Origin: Burkholderiales bacterium | GTDB lineage: Bacteria; Pseudomonadota; Gammaproteobacteria; Burkholderiales; Burkholderiaceae_C | Reading direction: 5' to 3' | Length of the DNA stretch: 64,000 bases | NCBI GenBank assembly: GCA_003963075.1 | Contig: RXJV01000035.1 | Location: 40,176 to 104,175, forward strand | Translations under genes and position numbers: made by a program | Part shown: positions 44,366 to 53,451 of the stretch, one piece after another | How positions within the stretch are numbered: position 1 is the first letter of the stretch | How the letters are laid out: each line of letters begins with the position of its first letter | Notes under the pieces: model-generated | Told to the model about the DNA's origin: nothing | The model's input: the letters and a program-made list of their open reading frames with translations, nothing else | Database searches by the model: none

Positions 44366-46018
44366 TCAGGCGGCCGGCAGGCCTTCCTTCTTGAGCCGGT
44401 AGGCCAGCTGCGGCCGGGTGATGCCCAGCAGGCGGGCAGCCTGGGACAGATTGCCGTTGGCACGCTGCATGGCCATCTGCATCAGCCGCTGCTCGAGCGA
44501 GGCCATGTCGATCTTCTGCTGCAGCACCTGGTCACACAGGCCGTCCAACTCGGCCGCCTCGCCGCTTCCCACGTGGCCCAGCGCATCCAGCTGCTGGTCG
44601 GGCTTCAGCCCTGCCACGTTGCTCCACAGGTGCACGGACTCGATGGCCCCGCCCTCGGGCGCCAGCAGCACGGCGCGCTCGATCGCGTTCTCCAGCTCGC
44701 GGATATTGCCCGGCCAGGGCTGGTTCAGCACGTCGCGCATCGCCCGGTCGGTCAGTCCGCTGAGCTTCTTGCCATATAGGGCGCTGTACTTCTCGATGAA
44801 TCGGTTCACCAGAGGCGGGATGTCGGCCGTGCGCTCGCGCAGCGGGGGAATCGTGATCGGGAAGGTGTTGAGTCGGTAGAAAAGGTCGCTGCGGAACTTG
44901 CCGGCCTGCATGGACTGCTGCAGGTCCACATTGGTGGCCGCGACGATGCGCACATTCAGCTTGATCGGCTGCTCGGCGCCGAGACGCTCGATCTCGCCGG
45001 TCTGCAGCACACGCAACAGCTTGACCTGGGTGGCCAGCGGCAGATCGCCAGCCTCATCGAGGAAGAGCGTGCCGTTGTTGGCCCGCTCGAAGCGCCCTGC
45101 CCTGGCCATGTGAGCCCCGGTGTAGGCACCTTTCTCGACGCCGAACAGCTCGGCCTCGATGAGGTCGGCAGGAATGGCGGCGCAATTGACGGCGATGAAG
45201 GGGCCAGTTGCACGGGGGCCGTTGTCGTGCAGCCAACGCGCGAATACCTCCTTGCCGACGCCGGTCTCGCCCAGCAGCAGCGTGGTGATGGCACTCGGCG
45301 CTGCGCGCTTCAGCAACTCGAACGCGGCCCGAAACCCCGGCGAGACGCCGACGAGGCTGGTGTCGTACTCGCGGCGAGGCTGCACGGCGCGCAGATGTTC
45401 GAGCCCGATGTTGTAGTCGATCAGCCGCTCGCCGATGCGTTGGGGCCGGAAGTAGTCGACGTACTCGTCGTCACGCCAGTCCTCGGCCGGCTGGCCGACG
45501 ATGCGGCACTGACTGTCGCCCATGCTGTGGCACTCGGTCTCCTTGAAGACGATGAGCCGACCGATGAAGGCGCTGGTGTAGCCCGAGGCGTAGCCGATCT
45601 GCTGCCAGCACTGCGGGTCGTCGCCGTAGCCCATGTCCGTCACATGGGCGTCGCATTCCCAGGAGTGGGTCCAGAGGAACTCGCCGAAGAAGTGCTTGGT
45701 TTTCAGGTCCAGCTCCATGTGGACCTTCTCGACGCGCACGGCGCCCTCGATGGTGTGCAGTTGCGGCCCCAGCATGAAAGCCTTCTCGCACGGCATGCCG
45801 GCGTGCATTTCCCTTACCGCCAGCTCGCCATCGCGTTGGCCCGATGCAAAGCCCATGCGCACCAGCAGGCCGCGCGCTCGCGCAACACCCAGCGAATCGA
45901 ACAACTCCCTGCGCAGCCCGGCCAAGGCGCGCGTATGCAACAGCATCATGCGGTGCTCGTTCAGCCAGATGTGGCCCGAGCCCGCATTGAAGCGAAGCAT
46001 AGACAGCAGTTCGCCCAC
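44366..46018 (-). CDS. dmpR: Phenol-responsive sigma-54 activator (DmpR/MopR/XylR family)
   Basis: This 550-residue regulator has an XylR_N sensor domain (about 1-190), an AAA+ domain with Walker A GETGVGKE (250-257), GAYTGA in place of GAFTGA (297-302) and Walker B LFLDEAGD (318-325), and a Fis-type C-terminal HTH ([20 protein letters not shown]). Phenol-pocket residues H88 and W116 and zinc ligands C137, E160, C163 and C171 all match MopR H106, W134, C155, E178, C181 and C189 with one constant offset of 18, so it should sense phenol. The start is GTG at 46018 behind GGAG. It lies in tandem with, not divergent from, the operon it controls. Confidence 0.95.
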   Translation of the reverse strand: MGELLSMLRFNAGSGHIWLNEHRMMLLHTRALAGLRRELFDSLGVARARGLLVRMGFASGQRDGELAVREMHAGMPCEKAFMLGPQLHTIEGAVRVEKVHMELDLKTKHFFGEFLWTHSWECDAHVTDMGYGDDPQCWQQIGYASGYTSAFIGRLIVFKETECHSMGDSQCRIVGQPAEDWRDDEYVDYFRPQRIGERLIDYNIGLEHLRAVQPRREYDTSLVGVSPGFRAAFELLKRAAPSAITTLLLGETGVGKEVFARWLHDNGPRATGPFIAVNCAAIPADLIEAELFGVEKGAYTGAHMARAGRFERANNGTLFLDEAGDLPLATQVKLLRVLQTGEIERLGAEQPIKLNVRIVAATNVDLQQSMQAGKFRSDLFYRLNTFPITIPPLRERTADIPPLVNRFIEKYSALYGKKLSGLTDRAMRDVLNQPWPGNIRELENAIERAVLLAPEGGAIESVHLWSNVAGLKPDQQLDALGHVGSGEAAELDGLCDQVLQQKIDMASLEQRLMQMAMQRANGNLSQAARLLGITRPQLAYRLKKEGLPAA

Positions 46019-46541
46019 GTTTTGTCTCCAAATCAGTGTCTAGGAGAGGTCTTCGCCTCACGTTTGGATGCTACAGGAGCGGACCAGCTCTACCCGGTCA
46101 TGGGGGCACCTTCAGATCAGCGTCGTGGTCTTGCCCCTGCATAACCGGACACGGTCTATGCGCTGGTGATTCGCTCAGCGTTCGACCAGACCCGGCCCGC
46201 CCTGGGGGAATCCCTGGCGGCAGTCGCTGTGTCGCCTGGTCAATGGTGAATGCTGCCTCTGTCGAACGACGGAACAAGGCTGATCTCAGTCATTCGAAGC
46301 GGGCGCAGGGAGCGGCAGCTTCGCTTCAGAGAAGTCGTTCGAATCGTCTGCCGCCATAGATGCAGAGGGTCGGCCATTGCGTTGATCAGCGAATACGATT
46401 GCCTTTGGTGGAGAGGTACAACATTTCTGTAGCCGCTGCAGGCAACGCTTCGCAGCCCTATGCCCTTGTGAATCGAAGGCGGAGTGCGGGGCCTGGAAAT
46501 CGAACGATCTATGCTTAGACTTCCCTTCGCTGGAACCCATC
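46019..46541. other. Divergent intergenic region between dmpR and the AraC gene
   Basis: The 523 bp hold promoters for both regulators. I see no -24/-12 element and no complete DmpR site; a half site TTGATCAGCG occurs near 46384. No supportable coding frame is present; short frames with no homology are disregarded. Confidence 0.4.
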
Positions 46542-47426
46542 TTGTCTTCAGCCGTCAAAATCTTCCAAGGCCGATTCGGCCGCGTGGCCTTGCTCGACAT
46601 GAATGCGCCACTGGTGGGCCACGCGCATCACCACTGCCACATCCTCATCAAGGCGGGCGGGGCTGACAGCGCATTTCGGGTGCGCGGAGAACGGGCTCCA
46701 CTGACCGACGACATGGCGGTGCTGATCAATGCCTGGGAGCATCACGCCTACGAGCATGACGGCCCCCAGGGTGAGCAGACGCTAATCCTGGCGCTCTATA
46801 TCGAGCCAGGCTGGCTCGCCGAGATTCAGCGTTCGCTGGCGCTGTCGGCTCATCCGCGCTTCTTCCCTCAGTCGGGCGTGCGCCTGAACGCCGCTACACG
46901 CAAGATCACTGAGGAGTTCGTGCTCGAGCTCTGGTGGGCCGACGAGGTGTCGCCAGGTCGGCTGGAGGACTTGCTGTTCAATCTGATCATCGCAGTGATC
47001 GAGAGCTATTCGGGCTGGCGAGACCTGTCTGCGCTGCTGAAAATGAAACCACCGGTGGCCATGGACCCGCGCGTGCGCCATGCCATTGCCTTGATGAAGC
47101 AGGACGTGACGCACGACTTCGATGTCGACCACCTGGCCGCATCGACCGGGCTCTCGCGGGCCCATTTCTTCACCCTGTTCCAGCGCGACACCCAGGTCAC
47201 GCCGCTGGTCTATGCCAATGTGCTGCGCTTCGAGGCCGCGGTGCAGCGGCTCACACAGACCAGCGAGCCCGTCGGCGACGTGGCCCATGGCCTGGGCTTT
47301 TCCGCGCCGGGCCATTTCTCACGCTTCTTCCGCGCCCACCTGGGCATCACGCCCAGCGACTACCGCCGCGTGGTCAACCTGTTCGAGCCGCCCGCCGAGG
47401 CAGACGCCGGCGCCGGCCTGATCTGA
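46542..47426 (+). CDS. AraC-family transcriptional regulator
   Basis: This 294-residue regulator has an N-terminal cupin-like ligand domain (VGHAHHHCHILIKAGGADSA). The C-terminal double HTH has DVDHLAASTGLSRAHFFTLF and VGDVAHGLGFSAPGHFSRFF, followed by AHLGITPSDYRR. The frame opens with TTG at 46542; an ATG at 46599 would cut into the cupin strand, so the TTG is kept, with uncertainty. It precedes the hydroxylase operon on the same strand and probably controls it through the tandem dyads at 47433-47469. Confidence 0.9.
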   Translation: MSSAVKIFQGRFGRVALLDMNAPLVGHAHHHCHILIKAGGADSAFRVRGERAPLTDDMAVLINAWEHHAYEHDGPQGEQTLILALYIEPGWLAEIQRSLALSAHPRFFPQSGVRLNAATRKITEEFVLELWWADEVSPGRLEDLLFNLIIAVIESYSGWRDLSALLKMKPPVAMDPRVRHAIALMKQDVTHDFDVDHLAASTGLSRAHFFTLFQRDTQVTPLVYANVLRFEAAVQRLTQTSEPVGDVAHGLGFSAPGHFSRFFRAHLGITPSDYRRVVNLFEPPAEADAGAGLI

Positions 47427-47432
47427 GCAAGT

Positions 47433-47469
47433 CACCAGACGATTTGGTCAGCGACCAGACGGTCTGGTC
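47433..47469 (+). promoter_or_regulatory. Two tandem 17-bp dyads, probable operators
   Basis: CACCAGACGATTTGGTC (47433-47449) and GACCAGACGGTCTGGTC (47453-47469) are dyads centred 20 bp apart, the second perfect (8-bp arms around one base). They are also direct repeats of ACCAGACG. The 1-base loop and missing T-tract argue against a terminator. They lie 7 bp after the AraC gene and 92 bp before the hydroxylase operon, where an AraC-type site would be expected. Confidence 0.6.
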
Positions 47470-47560
47470 ATTCGCCGGACTTTCGCGTTAACGCCCTGCG
47501 CTCCGAATCCCGAGACTGGCGCTGCATACAAAAGCAGCCCGAACGGGACAGAGGAGACAA

Positions 47561-50500
47561 ATGCACGCAGAGCCCCAGCTCGCGGCCGCAGCGGCATCGA
47601 CGCCCGCGGCTGCCGGCAGCTTCGTCGGCCAGCGCCTGGAGCGCCTGGAAGACACCGCGCTACTGAGCGGGCGCGGCAGCTACGCCGACGACGTCGGCGT
47701 CAAGCCGGGCACCCTGCAGGCCGCGGTGCTGCGTTCGCCCCATGCCCATGCCCGCCTGCTGTCCATCGACGCGGCGCCGGCCCTGGCGCTCAAGGGCGTG
47801 CGTGCCGTGCTGACTGGTGAAGACGTGCAGCGCTGGGCCCAGCCCTTCGTCGTGGGGGTCAAACAGCCCATGCAGCACTGGGCCCTGGCCGTGGACCGCG
47901 TGCGCCACATCGGCGAGCCCGTGGCGGTGGTGGTGGCCGAGGACCGCTACATCGCCGAAGACGCGCTGGACCTGATCCGGGTGGACTACGAGGCCCTGCC
48001 CGCGCTGGTGGACATCGAGGCCGCGCTGCAGCCCGGCAGCCCGCTGCTGCACGACGCCGTCGGCAGCAACATCGTCTCTGAGCGCAGCTTCCGCTACGGC
48101 GACCCCGAGGCCGCCTTCGCGGGCCCCGCAGGCGTGCGTCGCGTGCAGACCACCGTCCACTACCCGCGCAACAGCTGCGCACCCATCGAATGCGGCGTCG
48201 TGATCGCGGAGCACCTCAGCGGCGACGAGGGCTACGACGTGCTCTCCAACTTCATGGGGCCGTTCTCCCTGCATGCGGTGATGGCCATGGCGCTCAAGGT
48301 ACCGGGCAACAAGCTGCGCCACCGCGTGCCGCGCGACTCGGGCGGCAGCTTCGGCGTCAAGCAGGCGGTGTTCCCCTATGTGGTGCTGATGTGCCTGGCC
48401 TCGCGCAAGGCCGGCGGCGCGCCGGTCAAGTGGGTGGAAGACCGGCTGGAGCACCTGAGCGCAGCGACGTCTGCCACCGCACGCCTCACGACGCTGTCGG
48501 CCGCGGTGCGCGAGGACGGCCGCATCCTCGCCCTCGACTGGGACCAGGTGGACGAGGTCGGTGCCTATCTGCGCGCGCCCGAGCCCGCCACCTTCTACCG
48601 CATGCACGGCTGCCTCACCGGCCCCTACGACATCGCCCACCTGAGCGTGCGCAACCGCGTGGTCGTCAGCAACAAGACGCCCACCGGCCTGGTGCGGGGC
48701 TTCGGCGGTCCCCAGGTGTACTACGCGCTGGAGCGGCTGATGGACCGCATCAGCGTGGAGCTGCGTCTGGACCCCGCCGAGCTGCGCCGCCGCAATTTCG
48801 TGGGGGCCGGCCAGTTCCCCTACCGCGCTGCTGCCGGCGCAGTGCTGGACTCGGGCGACTATGTCCACGCGATGGACCTGGCGCTGGCTGAAGCCGAACG
48901 CCTGGGCCTGCGCGAGCGCCAGGCCGCTGCCCGCGCCGCCGGCCGGCACTACGGCATCGGCATGGCCGCCGTCGTCGAGCCCTCGGTGTCGAACATGGGC
49001 TACATCAGCACCGTCCTGACGCCCGAGCAGCGCGCCAAGGCCGGCCCCAAGAACGGCGCCATCGCCAGCGCAACGGTCGCCATCGACCTGCTCGGCGGCG
49101 TCAACGTGACCATCGCGTCGGCGCCGGCCGGACAGGGGCATATGACCGTCTGCGCCCAGGTGGTGGCCGATGCGCTGGGCCTGCAACCCGGGCACGTGGT
49201 GGTGAACGTGGAGTTCGACACCGCCAAGGACGCCTGGTCGGTGGCCGCCGGCAACTACTCCAGCCGCTTCGCCGGCGCCGTCGCGGGCGTGGTGCATCTC
49301 GCCGCGATCAAGCTGCGCGACAAGCTGGCGCGCATCGCCGCGGCCCAGTTCGGCTGCCAGCCCGAGGATGTCGTCTTCGCGGGTGGCGAGATCGCCAGCC
49401 GGCTCGATGCTGCGCGCCACCAGCCCTTCACCCGTCTCGCCGCCAGCCCGCACTGGGCGCCGGCCCTGCTGCCCGAGGGCGTCACGCCGGGCCTGCGCGA
49501 GACGGCCTTCTGGACGCCCGAGACGCTGGCCGCGCCCGACCCCCAGGACCGCGTCAACACCTCGGCCGCCTACGGCTTCGTGTTCGACATCTGCGGCCTG
49601 GAGGTCGACCCGGCGACGGGCGCCGTGCGGGTGGACCGCTATGTGACCGCGCACGACGCGGGCCGCCTGCTGAACCCGGCGCTGGCCGACGGCCAGATCC
49701 GCGGCGCCTTCGCCCAGGGCCTTGGCGCGGCACTGCTCGAAGAGTTCCGCTACGGCAGCGACGGCAGCTTCCAGTCCGGCACCCTGGCCGACTACCTGAT
49801 GCCCACCGCCTGCGAGACGCCTGACCCGAGCATCGTCCATCTCGAAACGCCGTCGCCCTTCACGCCGCTGGGCGCCAAGGGCCTGGGCGAGGGCAACAAC
49901 ATGAGCACGCCGGTCTGCGTGGCCAATGCCTTCGCCGACGCGCTGCGACCGCTCAAGGACATCGACGACATCCGCCTGCCACTGACGCCCAGCCGTGTGC
50001 TCGCCTTGCTTGACACGCCCGACCCGGCCTCGCAGGCGTCGCGCAAGCCAGTGGCGGCGCCCGCACTGCCGGGCGAGGGCCAGGCGCTGCAGGCGCAAGG
50101 CGAGGTGCGCATCGCCGCCACGCCCGAGCAGGTCTTCGCCGTGCTGCTGGACCCGGCCGCCCTGGCCCGCGTCATCCCGGGCTGCCATGCCCTGGTCGCC
50201 GACGGCCCCAATCGCTACCGCGCTGAAGTGACAGTCGGCGTCGGGTTGGTGAAGGCGCGCTACGAGGCGCGCATCCAGCTGTCCGACATCGAGGCGCCGC
50301 GGCGCCTGCGCCTGGCCGGCAGCGGCCAGTCCAGCCTGGGCACGGGCGCTGGCGACGGCCTGGTCACGCTGGAAGCGGTGGCCGGCGGCACCCTGCTGCG
50401 CTACGACTACCGCGCCCAGGTGGGCGGCAAGGTAGCCATGGTCGGCAGCCGAATGCTCGAAGGCGCCGCCCGCATCATCGTGGCGCAGCTGTTCGAATCG

Positions 50501-50584
50501 CTGGGCCGGCAGGCGGCCGGGGAGGACGCTGCGCCGCCATCCTGGTGGCAGCGCCTGCTGAAGAAGCTCGGGGTGCGCGCGTGA
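47561..50584 (+). CDS. Xanthine-dehydrogenase-family molybdopterin subunit with C-terminal CoxG-like domain
   Basis: The first about 830 residues are a molybdenum hydroxylase large subunit: the hammerhead domain FVGQRLERLEDTALLSGRGSY, molybdopterin-binding segments including RDSGGSFGVKQAVFPYVVLM and TGLVRGFGGPQVYYALERLM, and the catalytic Glu in PLGAKGLGEGN (about residue 776). From about 847 a SRPBCC/CoxG-like domain follows (GEVRIAATPEQVFAVLLDPA, then VIPGCHALVADGPNRY), normally a separate protein (CoxG) that anchors such enzymes to the membrane. GAGGAG precedes the ATG. It forms an L-M-S enzyme with the next two genes. The substrate, probably an aromatic or heterocyclic acid or its CoA ester, is not determined. 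Confidence 0.9.
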   Translation: MHAEPQLAAAAASTPAAAGSFVGQRLERLEDTALLSGRGSYADDVGVKPGTLQAAVLRSPHAHARLLSIDAAPALALKGVRAVLTGEDVQRWAQPFVVGVKQPMQHWALAVDRVRHIGEPVAVVVAEDRYIAEDALDLIRVDYEALPALVDIEAALQPGSPLLHDAVGSNIVSERSFRYGDPEAAFAGPAGVRRVQTTVHYPRNSCAPIECGVVIAEHLSGDEGYDVLSNFMGPFSLHAVMAMALKVPGNKLRHRVPRDSGGSFGVKQAVFPYVVLMCLASRKAGGAPVKWVEDRLEHLSAATSATARLTTLSAAVREDGRILALDWDQVDEVGAYLRAPEPATFYRMHGCLTGPYDIAHLSVRNRVVVSNKTPTGLVRGFGGPQVYYALERLMDRISVELRLDPAELRRRNFVGAGQFPYRAAAGAVLDSGDYVHAMDLALAEAERLGLRERQAAARAAGRHYGIGMAAVVEPSVSNMGYISTVLTPEQRAKAGPKNGAIASATVAIDLLGGVNVTIASAPAGQGHMTVCAQVVADALGLQPGHVVVNVEFDTAKDAWSVAAGNYSSRFAGAVAGVVHLAAIKLRDKLARIAAAQFGCQPEDVVFAGGEIASRLDAARHQPFTRLAASPHWAPALLPEGVTPGLRETAFWTPETLAAPDPQDRVNTSAAYGFVFDICGLEVDPATGAVRVDRYVTAHDAGRLLNPALADGQIRGAFAQGLGAALLEEFRYGSDGSFQSGTLADYLMPTACETPDPSIVHLETPSPFTPLGAKGLGEGNNMSTPVCVANAFADALRPLKDIDDIRLPLTPSRVLALLDTPDPASQASRKPVAAPALPGEGQALQAQGEVRIAATPEQVFAVLLDPAALARVIPGCHALVADGPNRYRAEVTVGVGLVKARYEARIQLSDIEAPRRLRLAGSGQSSLGTGAGDGLVTLEAVAGGTLLRYDYRAQVGGKVAMVGSRMLEGAARIIVAQLFESLGRQAAGEDAAPPSWWQRLLKKLGVRA

Positions 50585-51417
50585 AGCCCGCCGCCTTCGA
50601 CTACCAGCGCGCGGACAGCGCCGCGCAGGCCCGCGAGCTGCTGGCCCACCATGGCGACGACGCTCGCATCCTCGCCGGCGGCCAGTCGCTGATGGCCGTG
50701 CTGAACATGCGCCTGGCGCAGCCGCAGCTGCTCGTCGACATTTCGCGCAGCGCCTCGCTGGCGCAGGTCGAGGTGCACGACGGCTGGCTGCAGGTCGGCG
50801 CCGCCGCCACACAGGCCAGCGTGGAGTGGCGTGCTGGCCTGGCGCAGGAGCTGCCGCTGCTGGCCCTGGCCTTCCCGCACATCTCGCATTTCCAGATTCG
50901 CAACCGCGGCACGGTCTGCGGCTCCATCGCCCACGCCGATCCGTCGGCCGAGCTGCCGCTGTGCCTGCTGGCCTTGAAGGGCGAGCTGGTGCTGGGCAAC
51001 GCCAGGCGACAACGCCGGGTCGCGGCGCAGGACTTCTTCACCGGCATGCTCAGCACCGCCCGCGCTAGCGACGAGCTGCTGGAGGCCGCCCGCTTCCCGC
51101 TGACCCGCCCAGGCCAGGGATTCGGCTTCACCGAGTTCTCGCGCCGGCACGGCGACTTCGCGATCTGCGCCGTGGCCGTGGTGGCCGACGCCGCCGGCCT
51201 GCGCGTGGCCGTCGGCGGCGTCGCCGACCGGCCGCTGGCGCGCGACCTGCCGCCGCTAGACGGCAGCGCGCTCGACGACGCGCTCAATGAATTCGCCTGG
51301 GATCTCGACGCCCGGGACGACCCGCAAATTAGCGCTGCCACGCGCCGCCACCTGGTGCGCCAGCTCGGCCGCCAGGCCGTGGCCCAGGCCCGCGCGCAAG
51401 TCTGGAGACCCGCATGA
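50581..51417 (+). CDS. FAD-binding (medium) subunit of the molybdenum hydroxylase
   Basis: This 278-residue CoxM/CutM-type subunit has the FAD motif ILAGGQSLMAVLNMRLAQP and the second motif QIRNRGTVCGSIAHADPSAE. The GTG start at 50581 overlaps the stop of the large-subunit gene (GTGA), implying coupling. It has no 4Fe-4S insertion like the one in 4-hydroxybenzoyl-CoA reductase HcrB, so the enzyme resembles ordinary hydroxylases more than that reductase. It shuttles electrons from the Fe-S centres to the external acceptor. Confidence 0.92.
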   Translation: MKPAAFDYQRADSAAQARELLAHHGDDARILAGGQSLMAVLNMRLAQPQLLVDISRSASLAQVEVHDGWLQVGAAATQASVEWRAGLAQELPLLALAFPHISHFQIRNRGTVCGSIAHADPSAELPLCLLALKGELVLGNARRQRRVAAQDFFTGMLSTARASDELLEAARFPLTRPGQGFGFTEFSRRHGDFAICAVAVVADAAGLRVAVGGVADRPLARDLPPLDGSALDDALNEFAWDLDARDDPQISAATRRHLVRQLGRQAVAQARAQVWRPA

Positions 51418-51926
51418 CCTCCTCCTCAAGTGCCCAGTTGCTCCGCGACCGGCAGCATCCCATTGAGCTGCAGCTCAACGGCTGTGCGCGCAGCGGTCAT
51501 GCCGCGCCGCGCCTGCTGCTGAGCGACTTCCTGCGGCAGGAGCTCGGCGCCACTGGCACCCACGTCGGCTGCGAGCATGGCGTCTGCGGCGCGTGCACCG
51601 TGCAGATCGACGGCGTCGCGGTGCGGGCCTGCCTCACGCTGGCCGTGCAGGCGGACGGCCGCCGCGTGGACACGGTCGAGGGCCTAGCCAGTCCGGACGG
51701 CATGCTGGGCGCGCTGCAGGCGGCCTTCAAGCGACACCACGCGCTGCAATGCGGCTTCTGCACCGCGGGCATCCTGATGTCCTGCACCGACTGGCTGGCG
51801 CGGCTGCGCGAGGCCGGCCGCAAGCCTGACGAAGCCGATGTGCGGGACATGCTGTCCGGACACCTGTGCCGCTGCACGGGCTACACGCCCATCGTGGCGG
51901 CGGTGCTGGAGGTGGCCCATGCTTGA
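51414..51926 (+). CDS. 2Fe-2S (small) subunit of the molybdenum hydroxylase
   Basis: This 170-residue CoxS-type subunit has an N-terminal plant-type cluster (CEHGVCGACTVQID with the fourth Cys in VRACLT). The C-terminal alpha-helical cluster has CGFCTAGIL and GHLCRCTGY. Both clusters are complete. It overlaps the medium-subunit gene by four bases and the CoA-ligase gene by eight. Confidence 0.95.
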   Translation: MTSSSSAQLLRDRQHPIELQLNGCARSGHAAPRLLLSDFLRQELGATGTHVGCEHGVCGACTVQIDGVAVRACLTLAVQADGRRVDTVEGLASPDGMLGALQAAFKRHHALQCGFCTAGILMSCTDWLARLREAGRKPDEADVRDMLSGHLCRCTGYTPIVAAVLEVAHA

Positions 51927-53451
51927 CCTCGGCCGCACCTTCCTGCAAAGCGTCGAGCGGGCACCGGGCGCCATCGCCCTCGTGGACGGCGACACGCGAC
52001 TGACCTACGCGGACTGGGCCTTGCGCATCGGCGCCGCCCAGCAGGGCCTGGCCGCGCTGGGCCTGCGGCGCGGCGACCACCTGCTGTCCATCCTGCAGAA
52101 CCGCCACGAGGCGGCCACGCTGCACTGGGCCTGCCAGTTCGCCGGCATCGTGATGACGCCGCTGAACTGGCGCGCCAAGCCCGAGGAGATCGACCATGTG
52201 CTGAAGGATTCGGGCGCTCGGGTGCTGGTTTACGAGCAGGCGTCGGAGGCCGCGGTGGAGGCGTCGGTGCTGTCGGCACTGGCCCTGCGCATCGGCGTCG
52301 GCGTCGGCGAGCGGCGCTACGACGACGTGCTGGCCGGCGCCGCCGAGCCCGTGCCCCGGGCGCTGGCCGAGGACTGGTCGCTGATGCTCTACACCTCGGG
52401 CACCACCGGCGCGCCCAAGGGCGTGCCTCGCCGTCAGCGCGCCGAGCGCATCGCCGCGCTCGCGCATGTTGCGCAGAACCGCTACGGCTACGGCGAGCGC
52501 ACGCTGGGCGTGATGCCGCTGTATCACACCATGGGCGTGCGCTCGCTGCTGGCCCTGGCACTGCTGGACGGCCGCTTCGTCTGCATGCCGCGCTTCGATG
52601 CCGGCACCGCGCTGCGCGCCATCGCGGGCGAGCGCATCAGCCACCTCTACCTGGTGCCGACGCTGTATCACGACCTGCTGGCGCATCCGACCTTCGCCGC
52701 CACCGATGTCACCGCCGTGCGCAAGCTAGGCTTTGCCGGCGCGCCCATGCACGACGCGCTGTTGCTGCGCCTGCAGGCAGCCTTCCGGCCGGAGCTCTTC
52801 GTCAACCACTACGGCAGCTCCGAGATCTACACCGTGGCCATCAACCAGGACGCCGTGGGCAAGCCGGGCTCGGCCGGCCGTGCCGGCATCAATACGCGGC
52901 TGCGCGTGGTGGCGCTGGACGGCAAGTCGGTCGAGCGCCGCGCCAGGCCCATGGAAGAGGGCCAGATCATTGCCGACCTGCTCAGCGACGAGGCCTTCGA
53001 GGGATACCACCAGCGCCCCGATGCCAACGCCAAGAGCCTGCGCGAGGGCTGGTACTTCACGGGCGACACCGGCTATGTGGACGCCGACGGCGACCTCTTC
53101 GTCACCGGCCGCGTGGACGACATGATCATCAGCGGCGGCGAGAACATCTCGCCTGTCGACATCGAGTCGGTGCTGTCCCTGCATCCCGCCGTCGACGAGG
53201 TAGCCGTGGCCGGCCTGGCCGATGAGCGCTGGGGCCAGAAGGTGGTGGCCTTCGTCAAGACGCGCTCGCCCGTTGAGCCGGCCGCGCTAGATGCGCACTG
53301 CCGCAGCTCCGACCTCGTCAATTTCAAGCGCCCGCGCGACTACGTCTTCGTCCGCGAGATCCCCAAATCCCCCGTCGGCAAGGTGTTGCGCCGCAAGCTG
53401 GTGGCGGGTGACTACGAACCCATCGGAGAGCAAAACCATGATGCTGACTGA
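51919..53451 (+). CDS. AMP-forming acyl-CoA ligase (class I adenylate-forming enzyme)
   Basis: This 510-residue ligase activates a carboxylic acid to its CoA thioester via an acyl-AMP. The P-loop is MLYTSGTTGAPKGVPRRQ. The adenine-binding A5-like motif is NHYGSSEIY and the A7/A8 region FTGDTGYVDADGDLFVTGR; the catalytic C-terminal Lys lies in KSPVGKVLRRKL. ATG at 51919 follows GGAGG inside the preceding gene. The context suggests the acid is the substrate or product of the molybdenum hydroxylase. Substrate specificity cannot be read. Confidence 0.92.
   Translation: MLDLGRTFLQSVERAPGAIALVDGDTRLTYADWALRIGAAQQGLAALGLRRGDHLLSILQNRHEAATLHWACQFAGIVMTPLNWRAKPEEIDHVLKDSGARVLVYEQASEAAVEASVLSALALRIGVGVGERRYDDVLAGAAEPVPRALAEDWSLMLYTSGTTGAPKGVPRRQRAERIAALAHVAQNRYGYGERTLGVMPLYHTMGVRSLLALALLDGRFVCMPRFDAGTALRAIAGERISHLYLVPTLYHDLLAHPTFAATDVTAVRKLGFAGAPMHDALLLRLQAAFRPELFVNHYGSSEIYTVAINQDAVGKPGSAGRAGINTRLRVVALDGKSVERRARPMEEGQIIADLLSDEAFEGYHQRPDANAKSLREGWYFTGDTGYVDADGDLFVTGRVDDMIISGGENISPVDIESVLSLHPAVDEVAVAGLADERWGQKVVAFVKTRSPVEPAALDAHCRSSDLVNFKRPRDYVFVREIPKSPVGKVLRRKLVAGDYEPIGEQNHDAD

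Noticed and set aside
46384..46399. A DmpR site in front of the AraC gene
   Set aside because: Only the half TTGATCA is conserved, the partner half and any -24/-12 element are missing.
47453..47469. Rho-independent terminator after the AraC gene
   Set aside because: The dyad has a one-base centre and no T-tract; an operator fits better.
47660..50812. A 1,050-codon minus-strand frame opposite the hydroxylase large subunit
   Set aside because: Antisense shadow of a verified gene; no recognisable domain.
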